Below, in pieces: positions 1 through 8,284 of a stretch of DNA of 64,000 bases. Position 1 is the first letter of the stretch; every line of letters starts with the position of its first letter. The notes beneath the pieces were generated by a model. It saw nothing but the letters and a program-made list of their open reading frames with translations, was not told where the DNA came from and ran no database searches. Position numbers and translations under genes: made by a program. The DNA is from Streptomyces sp. MMG1121 (lineage in GTDB: Bacteria > Actinomycetota > Actinomycetes > Streptomycetales > Streptomycetaceae), in contig NZ_LGDV01000013.1 in NCBI RefSeq assembly GCF_001280015.1, positions 102,454 to 166,453 on the forward strand, in the 5' to 3' direction.

Positions 1-133
1 GCGGCGACCGGAGCTCCGCGTGCTGACCTGCGGCGGTCTCTACAGCCGGCGGACGGGCTACACCAGCAACGTGGTCGTCTTCGCCCACCTCGCCGCCGTA
101 CGCGATCCGGGCACGGCCACGGCCGGCCGCTGA
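1..133 (+). CDS. Class F sortase, C-terminal fragment (5' end outside window)
   Basis: The frame open from base 2 to the TGA at 131-133 encodes a 43-residue tail. It contains LTCGG, whose Cys fits the sortase active site, then YSRRTGYTSNVVVFAHL, whose Arg fits the catalytic Arg and whose last strand is typical of class F sortases (actinobacterial, outside the cytoplasmic membrane). Sortases cleave a cell-wall sorting signal and transfer the protein to a new amine. The substrate cannot be told from this fragment. Its last ten codons lie inside the first unit of a 44-bp tandem repeat, so the C-terminus after AHLAAV may vary between strains. Confidence 0.8.
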   Translation, partial: RRPELRVLTCGGLYSRRTGYTSNVVVFAHLAAVRDPGTATAGR

Positions 134-278
134 GCCCCGGCGTCCGAGGGGCGGGCAGGGTGACGGTCGTCCGTCGGGGTCCGGCGTCCGCGAACCGGGC
201 AGGGCCGTGGACGACCGCCGGCTCCCGGCGTCCGCGATCCGGGCACGGCGGCGGCCGGGCGCTGAATCCCGGCGTCCG
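101..278. repeat. Four 44-bp tandem repeat units overlapping the sortase 3' end
   Basis: Units begin at 101, 145, 189 and 233. Each starts CG and ends with GGCGTCCG or close to it. Units 1 and 4 agree at 41 of 46 positions; units 2 and 3 are more diverged. Unit 1 contains the sortase stop codon, and unit 4 carries a copy of the same coding end out of context. The period is not a multiple of three. The array fills about half of the 305-base gap between the sortase stop and the ABC ATPase start. From 279 to 438 I see no gene. Confidence 0.8.
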
Positions 279-438
279 TTTTAGCCCCCACCTGCCCCGG
301 TGTTCCCGCGTTCCCCGCGTGTCTTCCCCCGGCCGGGCACATTCCGTTAACTTCCGTGACGCACAGGCTTCGTACGACCCGCGCGGGGCCTTCGGACCAC
401 GGAGCAGTGGCGCTCCGGACAGCCCCGGGGCGGCAGGC

Positions 439-1776
439 ATGACACGCGCCATCTCACTGCACGACGTGAGCAAGTCCTTCGTGCGCGGCACGCGCGTGGT
501 CGACGGGCTCTCGCTGGACATCGCACCCGGCGAGTTCCTGGTCCTGCTCGGCCCGTCCGGCTGCGGCAAGTCCACCGTGCTGCGGATGATCGCCGGTCTG
601 GAGGAGATCGACGAGGGCGAGCTGCTGCTCGACGGGGAGTACGCCAACGACTGGCAGCCCGCCGGCCGGAACATCGCCATGGTGTTCCAGAACTTCGCCC
701 TCTACCCGAGCATGACCAGCCGCGACAACATCGGTTTCCCGCTGCGCATCGAGGACCCCGGCGCCGACCCCGGCCCCCGCGTCACCGCCACCGCCCGCAT
801 GCTCGGCGTCGAGGAACTGCTCGACCGCTACCCGAGCCAGCTCTCCGGCGGCGAACGGCAGCGCGTCGCCATGGGCCGGGCCATCGCCCGCCACCCCGCG
901 GCCTTCCTGATGGACGAGCCGCTGTCCAACCTGGACGCCAAGCTCCGCAACCGGCTGCGGGCCGAGATGTCCCAGCTCACCCGAGAGTTGGGGGTCACCA
1001 CGGTGTACGTCACGCACGACCAGGCCGAGGCGATGTCGCTCGGCGACCGGGTCGCCGTACTGCGCGGCGGGGTGCTCCAGCAGGTCGGCACCCCGCGCGA
1101 GGTCTACGCGCTGCCCCGCAACCTCTTCGTCGCCGCCTTCGTCGGCATCCCGCGCATCAACCTGCTCCAGGGTGTGGTCCGCGCCCCGCTGGACGGCGCC
1201 ATGACCGTCGCCCTGGGCAAACAGGCCCTGCGGCTGCCCGAACCGCTCTCCCCGGACCACCGGTTGCTACGGGTGCAGCAGGGCCGCGAGGTCATCGTCG
1301 GGCTGCGCTCGGAGGTGGTCCGCATCGGCGACCGGGAGTCCGCCCGGCCGGGAGAGGCGCTGATCACCGGGCTCGTGGAGCACCTGGAGTTCCAGGGGCA
1401 CGAGGTCCTCGTCCACTTCGACACCGGCTCGCGGCCCGCCGTCGTACCCGAACTGGAGGCGCCGCACCCGGCCGCCCGGCCCCCGCGCCGGCGCCGCAGG
1501 GAAGGGCCGGGCCTACTGGACCGGCTGCGGGAGCGGGCGGGGTCACTGCGGGCCGGGCCGGTGGTCGTCCTGGAACATCCGCCGCAGGAGCCCGCACCCG
1601 CGCCGTCGGGGGTCCGCCTCCCGGGCGACCTGGTCGTGCGCACCACCCCGGACGTCCGGCTGCACCACGGCATGCAGGTCCCGCTCCTCGTCGACCTGGA
1701 GCGCCTGCTCGTCTTCGACCAGGCGGGCGACCGCATCTCGCCGTCGCCCGACCGGCTGCCCGCCCTGGACGAGTGA
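439..1776 (+). CDS. ABC transporter ATP-binding protein, MalK/UgpC/MsiK type
   Basis: This is the cytoplasmic ATPase subunit of a carbohydrate-type ABC importer, 445 residues. Visible motifs are Walker A GPSGCGKST (residues 38-46), signature LSGGERQRVAMGRA, Walker B FLMDEPLSNLDAK and the H-loop VTHDQAE. A C-terminal MalK-like OB (TOBE) region follows. Within it is an Arg/Pro-rich insert (about residues 345-390, PPRRRRREGPG then PPQEPAPAP) that ordinary MalK proteins lack, and the protein is longer than the usual 360-380. The ATG at 439 was chosen because MTRAISLHDVSKSF is the normal family start; the frame is open further upstream. No permease or binding-protein gene is adjacent, so it may energise importers encoded elsewhere, as MsiK does. 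Confidence 0.88.
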   Translation: MTRAISLHDVSKSFVRGTRVVDGLSLDIAPGEFLVLLGPSGCGKSTVLRMIAGLEEIDEGELLLDGEYANDWQPAGRNIAMVFQNFALYPSMTSRDNIGFPLRIEDPGADPGPRVTATARMLGVEELLDRYPSQLSGGERQRVAMGRAIARHPAAFLMDEPLSNLDAKLRNRLRAEMSQLTRELGVTTVYVTHDQAEAMSLGDRVAVLRGGVLQQVGTPREVYALPRNLFVAAFVGIPRINLLQGVVRAPLDGAMTVALGKQALRLPEPLSPDHRLLRVQQGREVIVGLRSEVVRIGDRESARPGEALITGLVEHLEFQGHEVLVHFDTGSRPAVVPELEAPHPAARPPRRRRREGPGLLDRLRERAGSLRAGPVVVLEHPPQEPAPAPSGVRLPGDLVVRTTPDVRLHHGMQVPLLVDLERLLVFDQAGDRISPSPDRLPALDE

Positions 1777-1841
1777 GCACCGCTCCGCGCGGCGATGATG
1801 TCCGGGAACGTCCGGCACCGCAGGGCAGCTATGGCGCAGAA

Positions 1842-1860
1842 AAACTAACACCGCTAGTTT
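1842..1860. promoter_or_regulatory. 19-bp palindromic operator upstream of the aldehyde dehydrogenase gene
   Basis: AAACTAACACCGCTAGTTT is an imperfect inverted repeat (arms AAACTARC/GCTAGTTT). It lies 38 bases before the start at 1899. A near copy, AAACTAGCAGTGCTAATTT, is at 5977-5995 beside a TetR gene, so I infer that TetR protein binds both. Confidence 0.65.
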
Positions 1861-1898
1861 GTGTGCCGGACGACGCGGATCCGCCGGGAGGAAGCAGC

Positions 1899-3287
1899 AT
1901 GAAGGCACATGACGGCCTGTACATCGACGGAGCTTGGCGCCCCGCCGGGAGCAGGGATGTGATCGAGGTCGTGAACCCGGTCGACGAGCAGGTCATCGGG
2001 CACGTTCCGGCCGGCGGCGCGCTGGACGTCGACGCGGCCGTCCGGGCGGCCCGGGCCGCTCTGCCCGCCTGGGCCGCCACGCCTGCGGCCGAGCGGGCCG
2101 CACGCCTGACCGCCCTGCGCGACGCCCTCGTGGCCCGCAAGGACGAGATCGCCGAGACGGTCACCGCGGAACTGGGCGCGCCGCCGGAGTTCGCGCAGGC
2201 GGTGCACGTCGGCCTGCCGATCGCGGTCGCCGGCTCCTACGCCGAGCTGGCCGCCGCCCACTCCTTCGAGGAGAAGGTCGGCAACTCCACCGTCCTGCAC
2301 GAGCCGGTCGGCGTGGTCGGCGCGATCACCCCCTGGAACTACCCGCTGCACCAGATCGTCGCCAAGGTCGCCCCGGCCCTCGCGGCCGGCTGCACGGTCG
2401 TCCTCAAGCCGGCCGAGGACACGCCGCTCACCGCCCAGCTGTTCGCCGAGGCCGTTCATGAGGCGGGCGTGCCGGCCGGTGTGTTCAACCTGGTCACCGG
2501 CCTCGGCCCGGTCGCCGGGCAGGCCCTCGCCGAGCACCCGGGCGTCGATCTGGTCTCCTTCACCGGCTCCACGGCCGTCGGCAGGCAGATCGGCGCGGCG
2601 GCCGGTGCCGCCGTCAAGCAGGTCGCCCTCGAACTCGGCGGCAAGTCCGCCAACGTCATCCTGCCGAGCGCCGACCTCGCCAAGGCGGTTAACGTCGGTG
2701 TGGCCAACGTGATGGCCAACTCCGGCCAGACGTGCAGCGCCTGGACCCGCATGCTGGTCCACCGCGACCGGTACGAGGAGGCGGTCGAGCTGGCCCGCAC
2801 GGCCGCGGCCAAGTACGGCGACCGGATCGGCCCGCTGGTCAGCGCCAGGCAGCAGGCACGGGTGCGCGGCTACATCGAGAAGGGCGTGGCCGAGGGGGCC
2901 CGGATCGTGGCGGGCGGCCCCCAGTCGCCGAACGAACGGGGCTACTTCGTCAGCCCCACGGTCTTCGCGGACGTCACCCCGCAGATGACCATCGCCCAGG
3001 AGGAGATCTTCGGACCGGTCCTCGCGATCCTCCCCTACGACGACGAGGAGGACGCCCTGCGCATCGCCAACGGCACGGTGTACGGTCTCGCGGGCGCCGT
3101 CTGGGCGGGTGACGCGTCCGAGGCGGCGGCCTTCGCCCGCCGCATGGACACCGGCCAGGTCGACATCAACGGCGGCCGGTTCAACCCCCTCGCCCCCTTC
3201 GGCGGCTACAAGCAGTCCGGAGTCGGCCGGGAACTCGGCGCGCACGGACTCGCCGAGTACCTCCAGACCAAGTCCCTCCAGTTCTAA
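1899..3287 (+). CDS. NAD(P)-dependent aldehyde dehydrogenase
   Basis: This cytoplasmic enzyme oxidises an aldehyde to a carboxylate and is 462 residues long, a normal length. The catalytic Cys is C279 ([10 protein letters not shown]), the general base is E245 in [10 protein letters not shown], and the cofactor-site motif [10 protein letters not shown] and the FTGSTAVG loop are present. ATG 1899 follows a strong GGGAGGAAG ribosome site, so the longer open frame upstream is not used. It is followed after 15 bases by a zinc alcohol dehydrogenase gene. The two probably form an operon turning an alcohol into an acid. The operator-like palindrome at 1842-1860 suggests control by the TetR protein at 5303-5950. 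The substrate cannot be told from sequence. Confidence 0.92.
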   Translation: MKAHDGLYIDGAWRPAGSRDVIEVVNPVDEQVIGHVPAGGALDVDAAVRAARAALPAWAATPAAERAARLTALRDALVARKDEIAETVTAELGAPPEFAQAVHVGLPIAVAGSYAELAAAHSFEEKVGNSTVLHEPVGVVGAITPWNYPLHQIVAKVAPALAAGCTVVLKPAEDTPLTAQLFAEAVHEAGVPAGVFNLVTGLGPVAGQALAEHPGVDLVSFTGSTAVGRQIGAAAGAAVKQVALELGGKSANVILPSADLAKAVNVGVANVMANSGQTCSAWTRMLVHRDRYEEAVELARTAAAKYGDRIGPLVSARQQARVRGYIEKGVAEGARIVAGGPQSPNERGYFVSPTVFADVTPQMTIAQEEIFGPVLAILPYDDEEDALRIANGTVYGLAGAVWAGDASEAAAFARRMDTGQVDINGGRFNPLAPFGGYKQSGVGRELGAHGLAEYLQTKSLQF

Positions 3288-3302
3288 GGAAGTACGCGAT
3301 CC

Positions 3303-4385
3303 ATGGCCGTACGAGCCGCCGTCCTGCCCGCCATCGGCGCCCCCCTGGAGATCATCGGTATCGACCTGCCCGACCCGGGCCCCGGACAGGTCCGCGTCCG
3401 CCTCGCCGCCGCCGGCGTGTGTCACTCCGACCTGTCCCTGTCCAACGGCACCATGCGGGTCCCGGTCCCGGCCGTCCTCGGCCACGAGGGCGCCGGCACG
3501 GTGGTGGCCGTGGGGGAGGGGGTCACCCATGTCTCGCCCGGCGCTCCCGTGGTCCTCAACTGGGCCCCCTCCTGCGGCAGTTGCCACGCCTGCGCACTCG
3601 GCGAGGTCTGGCTGTGCGCCAACGCCCTGAACGGCGCCGCCGACGTCTACGCCCGCACCGCCGACGGCACCGACCTCCACCCCGGCCTGAACGTCGCGGC
3701 GTTCGCCGAGGAGACGGTGGTCTCCGCGTCCTGTGTGCTGCCCCTCCCGGACGGCGTGCCGCTGGTGGACGCCGCCCTCCTCGGCTGCGCCGTCCTCACC
3801 GGCTACGGCGCGGTCCACCACTCGGCCCGGGTCCGGGCCGGCGAGACGGTGGCCGTGTTCGGCGTCGGCGGGGTCGGCCTGGCCACCCTCCAGTCGGCGC
3901 GGATCGCGGGCGCGTCCCGCATCATCGCGGTCGACGTCTCCCCGGAGAAGGAGGAACTGGCAAGGGCGGCAGGCGCGACGGACTACCTTGTCGCCTCCGA
4001 CACCACCCCGCGCGAGATCCGGGCCCTCACCGGAAAACAGGGCGTCGACGTCTCCGTCGAGTGCGTCGGCCGGGCGGTCTCCATCCGCGCCGCCTGGGAC
4101 GCCACCCGCCGGGGCGGCCGTACGACGGTCGTCGGCATCGGCGGCAAGGACCAGGAGGTCACCTTCAACGCCCTGGAGATCTTCCACTGGGGCCGCACCC
4201 TGTCCGGCTGCGTCTACGGCAACTGCGACCCGGCCCGCGATCTGCCGGTGCTCGCCGAACACGTACGCGAAGGCCGCCTCGACCTGTCCGCCCTGGTCAC
4301 CGAACGCATCGCCCTGGAGGGCATCCCGGCCGCCTTCGAGAACATGCTCGCGGGCAAGGGCGGCCGGGCACTGGTGGTGTTCTGA
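3303..4385 (+). CDS. Zinc-dependent alcohol dehydrogenase (MDR family, class III-like)
   Basis: This 360-residue medium-chain dehydrogenase oxidises an alcohol with NAD(P). Catalytic zinc ligands C40 (GVCHSD) and H61-E62 (GHEGAG) are present. The structural zinc site CGSCHACALGEVWLC keeps all four Cys. The Rossmann motif is GVGGVGLATLQ, followed by an acidic IIAVDV strand that favours NAD. It starts 15 bases after the aldehyde dehydrogenase stop and likely feeds that enzyme its aldehyde in the same operon. A strong hairpin follows the stop. The substrate is unknown; benzyl, aryl or formaldehyde-adduct alcohols are all possible for this branch. Confidence 0.9.
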   Translation: MAVRAAVLPAIGAPLEIIGIDLPDPGPGQVRVRLAAAGVCHSDLSLSNGTMRVPVPAVLGHEGAGTVVAVGEGVTHVSPGAPVVLNWAPSCGSCHACALGEVWLCANALNGAADVYARTADGTDLHPGLNVAAFAEETVVSASCVLPLPDGVPLVDAALLGCAVLTGYGAVHHSARVRAGETVAVFGVGGVGLATLQSARIAGASRIIAVDVSPEKEELARAAGATDYLVASDTTPREIRALTGKQGVDVSVECVGRAVSIRAAWDATRRGGRTTVVGIGGKDQEVTFNALEIFHWGRTLSGCVYGNCDPARDLPVLAEHVREGRLDLSALVTERIALEGIPAAFENMLAGKGGRALVVF

Positions 4386-4401
4386 GGCTCGGACGACCTT
4401 C

Positions 4402-4432
4402 TCGGGTCGCGGCCCCCTGGACCGCGACCCGA
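4402..4432 (+). terminator. Hairpin terminator after the dehydrogenase operon
   Basis: An 11-bp perfect stem, TCGGGTCGCGG with CCGCGACCCGA, encloses a 9-base loop, 17 bases after the alcohol dehydrogenase stop. There is no U-tract, as is common in Streptomyces. Confidence 0.7.
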
Positions 4433-4446
4433 CGGGCCGAGCAGGG

Positions 4447-4507
4447 CGCGGGGCCGTATCGGCACGCGGCCCCGCCGCGTGGGCGCGACCAGCCACGAAC
4501 GGCGCGC
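4447..4507. repeat. Dispersed Streptomyces-type intergenic repeat, copy 1
   Basis: It begins with a hairpin GGGGCCGTATCGGCACGCGGCCCC, continues CGCCGCGTGGGCGCGACCAGCCACG, and lies between two convergent genes. A related copy starts at 44623 (GGGGCTGTATCGACATACGG). From memory, such sequences are common in intergenic regions of Streptomyces genomes. Confidence 0.55.
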
Positions 4508-4547
4508 ACCCGGCAGACCGGAGGACCCCCGCCCCCGTAGCCGCATC

Positions 4548-5261
4548 TCAGCGCAGGGCGCCGGACGGGACACCCAGCAGCAACCCCAACTCCCGCTCCC
4601 CCGACGGAGTCACCTTCACCGCGCGCTCCGACCCGACCCGCACGCACCACCCGGCGTCCAGCGCATACCGGCACAGCGCGGCCCCCGCCACCCCCGCGAG
4701 GTGCGGGCGCCGCTCCGTCCAGTCGAGGCACGCCCGGGCCAGCGGGCGCCGCCCTCCGCGCTCCAGCGGGATTCCGACCCGCCCGAACCACTCCACCCCC
4801 GCCTCCGTGAGCGCGAACCCCGTGTCCTGCCGCAGCAGCCCCCGCTCGGTCAGTGCGTCCGTGACCGCGATTCCCAGCCGCCCGGCGAGATGGTCGTAAC
4901 AGGTACGCCCCCGCGCCATGGCCGAGCCCGCACTCGACTCGCGCAGGCTGCGAGCCGGGTGCCGCAGCGCCGCCGGAGGCACCTGCGCGGCGAGGTCCTC
5001 CACCAGCTGTGCCACCCCGGTGCCGGCCAGCCGCACGTACCGGTGCCGCCCCTGCCGTTCCTCGGCGAGCAGACCGCCGGCCACCAGTCTGCCCAGGTGC
5101 TCGCTGAGCGTGGACGCGGCGACCCCGGCGTGCCGGGCCAGTTCACCGGCCGTCCAGGCCCGCCCGTCGAGCAGTGCCAGCAGACAGGCGGCCCGCGTCT
5201 CGTCGGCGACCAGCGAGGCGAGCGAGGCGAGGCCGGCGGCCCGCGGATCCTTGGCGGTCAT
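4548..5261 (-). CDS. ArsR-like winged-helix transcriptional regulator
   Basis: A 237-residue DNA-binding protein. The N-terminal ArsR/HTH_20 fold reads LASLVADETRAACLLALLDGRAWTAGELARHAGVAASTLSEHLGRLVAGGLL, then a wing with GRHRYVRL. The remaining 140 residues are a Streptomyces-type extension with a few Cys and no Cys-x-Cys metal site of the ArsR/SmtB kind. ATG 5261 is assigned because MTAKDPRAAG leads directly into the fold. A GGGAGG lies only one base before it, too close for a good ribosome site, so ATG 5273 is an alternative. It lies 41 bases downstream of the TetR gene on the same strand and may be cotranscribed. The ligand is unknown. Confidence 0.75.
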   Translation of the reverse strand: MTAKDPRAAGLASLASLVADETRAACLLALLDGRAWTAGELARHAGVAASTLSEHLGRLVAGGLLAEERQGRHRYVRLAGTGVAQLVEDLAAQVPPAALRHPARSLRESSAGSAMARGRTCYDHLAGRLGIAVTDALTERGLLRQDTGFALTEAGVEWFGRVGIPLERGGRRPLARACLDWTERRPHLAGVAGAALCRYALDAGWCVRVGSERAVKVTPSGERELGLLLGVPSGALR

Positions 5262-5302
5262 GCCTCCCAGCATGCGCCACGGACACTTCGGCACCCGCCG
5301 AA

Positions 5303-5950
5303 CTATCGCTGCGCGCCCTGCCCGACCTGCTCGTACTGGTGCGCCAGCCCGTCCAGCAGTGCCGTCAGCCCCGCCTCGAAGGCCCGCTCGTCGATCTTCT
5401 CCTGCTGTTCGGCGAGCAGATGGGCCTGGCCGAGGTGGGGATAGTCGGCCGGGTCGTACGCGCTCGCGTCGTCGACGAAGCCCCCGGCGAACGAACCGAG
5501 CGCGGAGCCCATGATGAAGTACCGCATCAGCGCGCCGATGGAGGTCGCCTGGGCCGGCGGCCAGCCGGCGTCGACCATCGCACCGTAGACCGCGTCGGCC
5601 AGGTGGAGCGCGGCGGGGCGGCGGCCCGGCCCCCGGGCGAGGACCGGGACGATGTTGGGGTGGTCGCGCAGCGCCGCCCGGTAGGAGACGGCCCAGTCGT
5701 GCAGTGCGGTGCGCCAGTCGCGGCCGTCCTCGAACATCGCCAGGTCCACCAGCCCGCTCACCGAGTCCGCGACCGCTTCCAGGATCTCGTCCTTGGTGCG
5801 GAAGTGGTTGTAGAGCGAGGGCCCGCTCACCCCCAGCTCGGCGGCGAGCCGGCGGGTGGAGACGGCCGCCAGTCCCTCCCGGTCCACGAGGTCCCGGGCC
5901 GTCGCGACGATCCGGTCGGTGCTGAGGAGGGGCTTGCGCGGTCGGGCCAT
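5303..5950 (-). CDS. TetR/AcrR-family transcriptional repressor
   Basis: A 215-residue one-component repressor. The N-terminal helix-turn-helix reads ILATARDLV-like, then STRRLAAELGVSGPSLYNHFRTKDEILEAV (about residues 28-60). The C-terminal ligand domain is of the TetR_C type. ATG 5950 gives MARPRKPLLS, the usual basic start; ATG 5959 is possible. It is divergent from the acyl-CoA dehydrogenase gene, and the 19-bp palindrome 5977-5995 lies between them. The same palindrome precedes the aldehyde dehydrogenase gene. I infer autorepression plus control of both catabolic units, with an acyl-CoA or related intermediate as inducer. Confidence 0.85.
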   Translation of the reverse strand: MARPRKPLLSTDRIVATARDLVDREGLAAVSTRRLAAELGVSGPSLYNHFRTKDEILEAVADSVSGLVDLAMFEDGRDWRTALHDWAVSYRAALRDHPNIVPVLARGPGRRPAALHLADAVYGAMVDAGWPPAQATSIGALMRYFIMGSALGSFAGGFVDDASAYDPADYPHLGQAHLLAEQQEKIDERAFEAGLTALLDGLAHQYEQVGQGAQR

Positions 5951-5976
5951 GGCGCACATAGTAGGGCTGCCAACAG

Positions 5977-5995
5977 AAACTAGCAGTGCTAATTT
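5977..5995. promoter_or_regulatory. 19-bp palindromic operator between TetR and acyl-CoA dehydrogenase genes
   Basis: AAACTAGCAGTGCTAATTT has arms AAACTAGC and GCTAATTT. It is 27 bases upstream of the TetR start and 42 bases upstream of the acyl-CoA dehydrogenase start, so it can serve both divergent promoters. It matches the site at 1842-1860 at 14 of 19 positions. Confidence 0.7.
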
Positions 5996-6037
5996 AAATG
6001 TACGGTTTTCAAGATCTGTCATCTGTGGGGTGATCTC

Positions 6038-7192
6038 GTGGTGAACCTGGAGCTGAGCGAGGAGCAGGCGGCCGTGCGGCAGCTCGCCCGGGACTTCGTG
6101 GCACGCGAGATCGCCCCGCACGTCGTCGACTGGGACCGGGCCGAGGAGGTTGACCGGGGCATCGTGAAGAAGCTCGGCGAGGTCGGCTTCCTCGGCCTGA
6201 CCGTCGACGAGGAGTACGGCGGCTGTGGCGGCGACCATCTCGCCTACTGCCTGGTCACCGAGGAGCTGGGGCGCGGCGACTCCTCCGTGCGCGGCATCGT
6301 CTCGGTCTCCCTCGGGCTCGTCGCCAAGACGATCGCGGCCTGGGGCGACGAGGAGCACAAGCGCCGCTGGCTGCCGGGGTTGACCTCGGGCGCGTACGTC
6401 GGCTGCTTCGGCCTCACCGAGCCCGGTACCGGCTCCGACGCGGGCAACCTCACCACCCGGGCCGTACGCGACGGCGACGACTACGTCCTCAACGGCACCA
6501 AGATGTTCATCACCAACGGGACCTGGGCCGACGTCGTCCTGCTCTTCGCCCGCTCCACCGACGCGCCCGGCCACAAGGGCGTCAGCGCCTTCCTCGTGCC
6601 CGCCGACACGCCCGGCCTGACCCGCCGCACCGTCCACGGCAAGCTCGGCCTGCGCGGCCAGGCCACCGCCGAACTCGTCCTCCAGGACGTCCGCGTCCCC
6701 GCCTCGGCCCTGCTGGGCGAGGAGGGCAAGGGCTTCTCCGTCGCCATGTCGGCGCTCGCCAAGGGGCGGATGTCGGTGGCGGCCGGCTGCGTCGGCATAG
6801 CGCAGGCCGCGCTGGACGCGGCCGTCAGGTACGCCGGTGAGCGCGAGCAGTTCGGCAAGTCCATCGCCCGGCACCAGCTGGTGCAGGAGCTGATCAGCGA
6901 CATCGCCGTCGATGTGGACGCGGCCCGGCTGCTGACCTGGCGGGTCGCCGATCTCATCGACCGCGGGCAGCCGTTCGCCGTCGAGTCCTCCAAGGCCAAG
7001 CTGTTCGCCTCCGAGGCCGCCGTCCGCGCCGCCAACAACGCCCTCCAGGTCTTCGGCGGCTACGGCTACATCGACGAGTACCCGGCCGGCAAACTCCTGC
7101 GCGACGCCCGTGTGATGACCCTCTACGAGGGCACCAGCCAGATCCAGAAGCTCCTCATCGGGCGTGCGCTGACCGGGGTTTCGGCGTTCTGA
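6038..7192 (+). CDS. Acyl-CoA dehydrogenase (FAD-dependent)
   Basis: This 384-residue flavoenzyme introduces a 2,3 double bond into an acyl-CoA. Features seen are the N-terminal helical domain, the CFGLTEPGTGSDAGNL and MFITNG signatures of the middle beta domain, the R-x-QFGK motif (EREQFGKSIARHQ), and the catalytic Glu in LYEGTSQIQK (E364). The length is that of short- or branched-chain acyl-CoA dehydrogenases. GTG 6038 and the next codon GTG 6041 are both possible starts behind GTGGGGTGAT. It is divergent from the TetR gene and shares its operator. Chain length and branching preference cannot be told from sequence. Confidence 0.92.
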   Translation: MVNLELSEEQAAVRQLARDFVAREIAPHVVDWDRAEEVDRGIVKKLGEVGFLGLTVDEEYGGCGGDHLAYCLVTEELGRGDSSVRGIVSVSLGLVAKTIAAWGDEEHKRRWLPGLTSGAYVGCFGLTEPGTGSDAGNLTTRAVRDGDDYVLNGTKMFITNGTWADVVLLFARSTDAPGHKGVSAFLVPADTPGLTRRTVHGKLGLRGQATAELVLQDVRVPASALLGEEGKGFSVAMSALAKGRMSVAAGCVGIAQAALDAAVRYAGEREQFGKSIARHQLVQELISDIAVDVDAARLLTWRVADLIDRGQPFAVESSKAKLFASEAAVRAANNALQVFGGYGYIDEYPAGKLLRDARVMTLYEGTSQIQKLLIGRALTGVSAF

Positions 7193-7268
7193 GGGCGGAT
7201 CCGGCTGAGTACGTGTCTGAGTACGCCGGCGGATGTGGCGCGGGCCACGACCGCCGATGCTCTTCCGT

Positions 7269-7556
7269 ATGAGTGACACACCGGTCAAGCAGCAGAGCAC
7301 GGCCGCGTTCTACGGCCAGTCCGTCGCCTCCTTCGCGATCGCCATGGCGGCCACGGCCATCGGTATCTACCAGCTCGACACCAATGCCTGGGTCCGCGCG
7401 TTCCTCGCGATCGCGGTCCTCTACCTCGTCACCTCCGCCTTCACCCTCGCCAAGGTGATCCGGGACCGCCAGGAGGCCGGGCAGATCGTCAGCCGGGTCG
7501 ACCAGGCCCGGCTGGAGAAGCTCCTCGCCGACCACGACCCCTTCGAGAAGATCTGA
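7269..7556 (+). CDS. YiaA/YiaB two-helix domain membrane protein
   Basis: A 95-residue protein with two hydrophobic helices (about residues 15-33 and 41-60: FAIAMAATAIGIYQL and AFLAIAVLYLVTSAFTLAKVI) separated by a short turn with a conserved Trp. A charged C-terminal tail (KVIRDRQEAGQIVSRVDQ) follows. This is the YiaAB domain pattern; its function is unknown. The ATG has no clear ribosome site. It stands alone between the acyl-CoA dehydrogenase and the next TetR gene. Confidence 0.75.
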   Translation: MSDTPVKQQSTAAFYGQSVASFAIAMAATAIGIYQLDTNAWVRAFLAIAVLYLVTSAFTLAKVIRDRQEAGQIVSRVDQARLEKLLADHDPFEKI

Positions 7557-7565
7557 GCAGGCGCG

Positions 7566-7581
7566 CTAAGCGCTCGCTCAC
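7566..7581. promoter_or_regulatory. Palindromic operator-like site before the second TetR gene
   Basis: CTAAGCGCTCGCTCAC is an inverted repeat (CTAAGCG/CGCTCAC) with one arm mismatch. It is 48 bases before the TetR start at 7630. It resembles the perfect palindrome CTAAGCAACTGCTTAG at 8771-8786 before the MaoC gene. Confidence 0.55.
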
Positions 7582-7629
7582 CTTCGGCGGTATGGTGGTG
7601 CTCCTGTCACCGAGAGGGGCGAGCGAGCG

Positions 7630-8274
7630 ATGAGTACGGCGCAGGAGACGACCGGCGGCGAGATGGAGCCGTGGGAAGAGGTCACCCCTGACGCGGCCCG
7701 GCGGCTGCTCGTCGCCGCCGTGGAGGCCTTCGCCGAGCGCGGCTACCACGCGACGACGACCCGTGACATCGCCGGCCGTGCCGGGATGAGCCCGGCCGCG
7801 CTCTACATCCACTACAAGACCAAGGAAGAGCTGCTCCACCGGATCAGCCGGATCGGCCACGACAAGGCCCTCGACATCCTGCGCACGGCGGCCCGGCGGG
7901 AGGGCACCGCGGCCGAGCGGCTGGCCGACGCGGTCGGCTCCTTCGTCCGCTGGCACGCCGGCCGGCGCACCACCGCGCGCGTCGTGCAGTACGAACTCGA
8001 CGCCCTCGGCCCCGAGGCCCGCGCCGAGATCGTCGCGCTGCGCCGCCAGGTCGACGCCGAGGTGCGCGGGATCATCGACGACGGAGTGGCCTCGGGCGAG
8101 TTCGACGTGCTGGACGTACAGGGCACCACGCTCGCCGTGCTCTCGCTCTGCATCGACGTGGCCCGCTGGTTCACCGTGAACGGCCCGCGCACCCCGGACG
8201 AGGTCGGTGCGCTCTACGCCGACCTCGTGCTGCGGATGGTCGGGGCGGAGCAGCCCCGACCGGCTCAGGGGTAG
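7630..8274 (+). CDS. TetR-family regulator, convergent with MaoC gene
   Basis: A 214-residue repressor. The helix-turn-helix is HATTTRDIAGRAGMSPAALYIHYKTKEELLHRI (about residues 40-72). The C-terminal all-helical domain is the type found in KstR-like and fatty-acid regulators (GSFVRWHAGRRTTARVVQYELDAL). It ends 10 bases from the stop of the MaoC hydratase gene on the other strand. Similar palindromes occur upstream of both genes, so I infer it represses itself and the hydratase. The ligand is probably an acyl-CoA; this is inference from context. Confidence 0.85.
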   Translation: MSTAQETTGGEMEPWEEVTPDAARRLLVAAVEAFAERGYHATTTRDIAGRAGMSPAALYIHYKTKEELLHRISRIGHDKALDILRTAARREGTAAERLADAVGSFVRWHAGRRTTARVVQYELDALGPEARAEIVALRRQVDAEVRGIIDDGVASGEFDVLDVQGTTLAVLSLCIDVARWFTVNGPRTPDEVGALYADLVLRMVGAEQPRPAQG

Positions 8275-8284
8275 TACCGGGACT

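Noticed and set aside
1..133. Sortase at the window edge as the anchor enzyme for the chaplin at 43727
   Set aside because: It looks like class F, while LAXTG chaplins use class E; distance and class give no support.
1854..4496. A minus-strand open frame of 880 codons opposite the aldehyde and alcohol dehydrogenase genes
   Set aside because: Shadow of GC-rich codon use. The plus strand has complete enzyme motifs and ribosome sites, and the antisense product has no recognisable domain.
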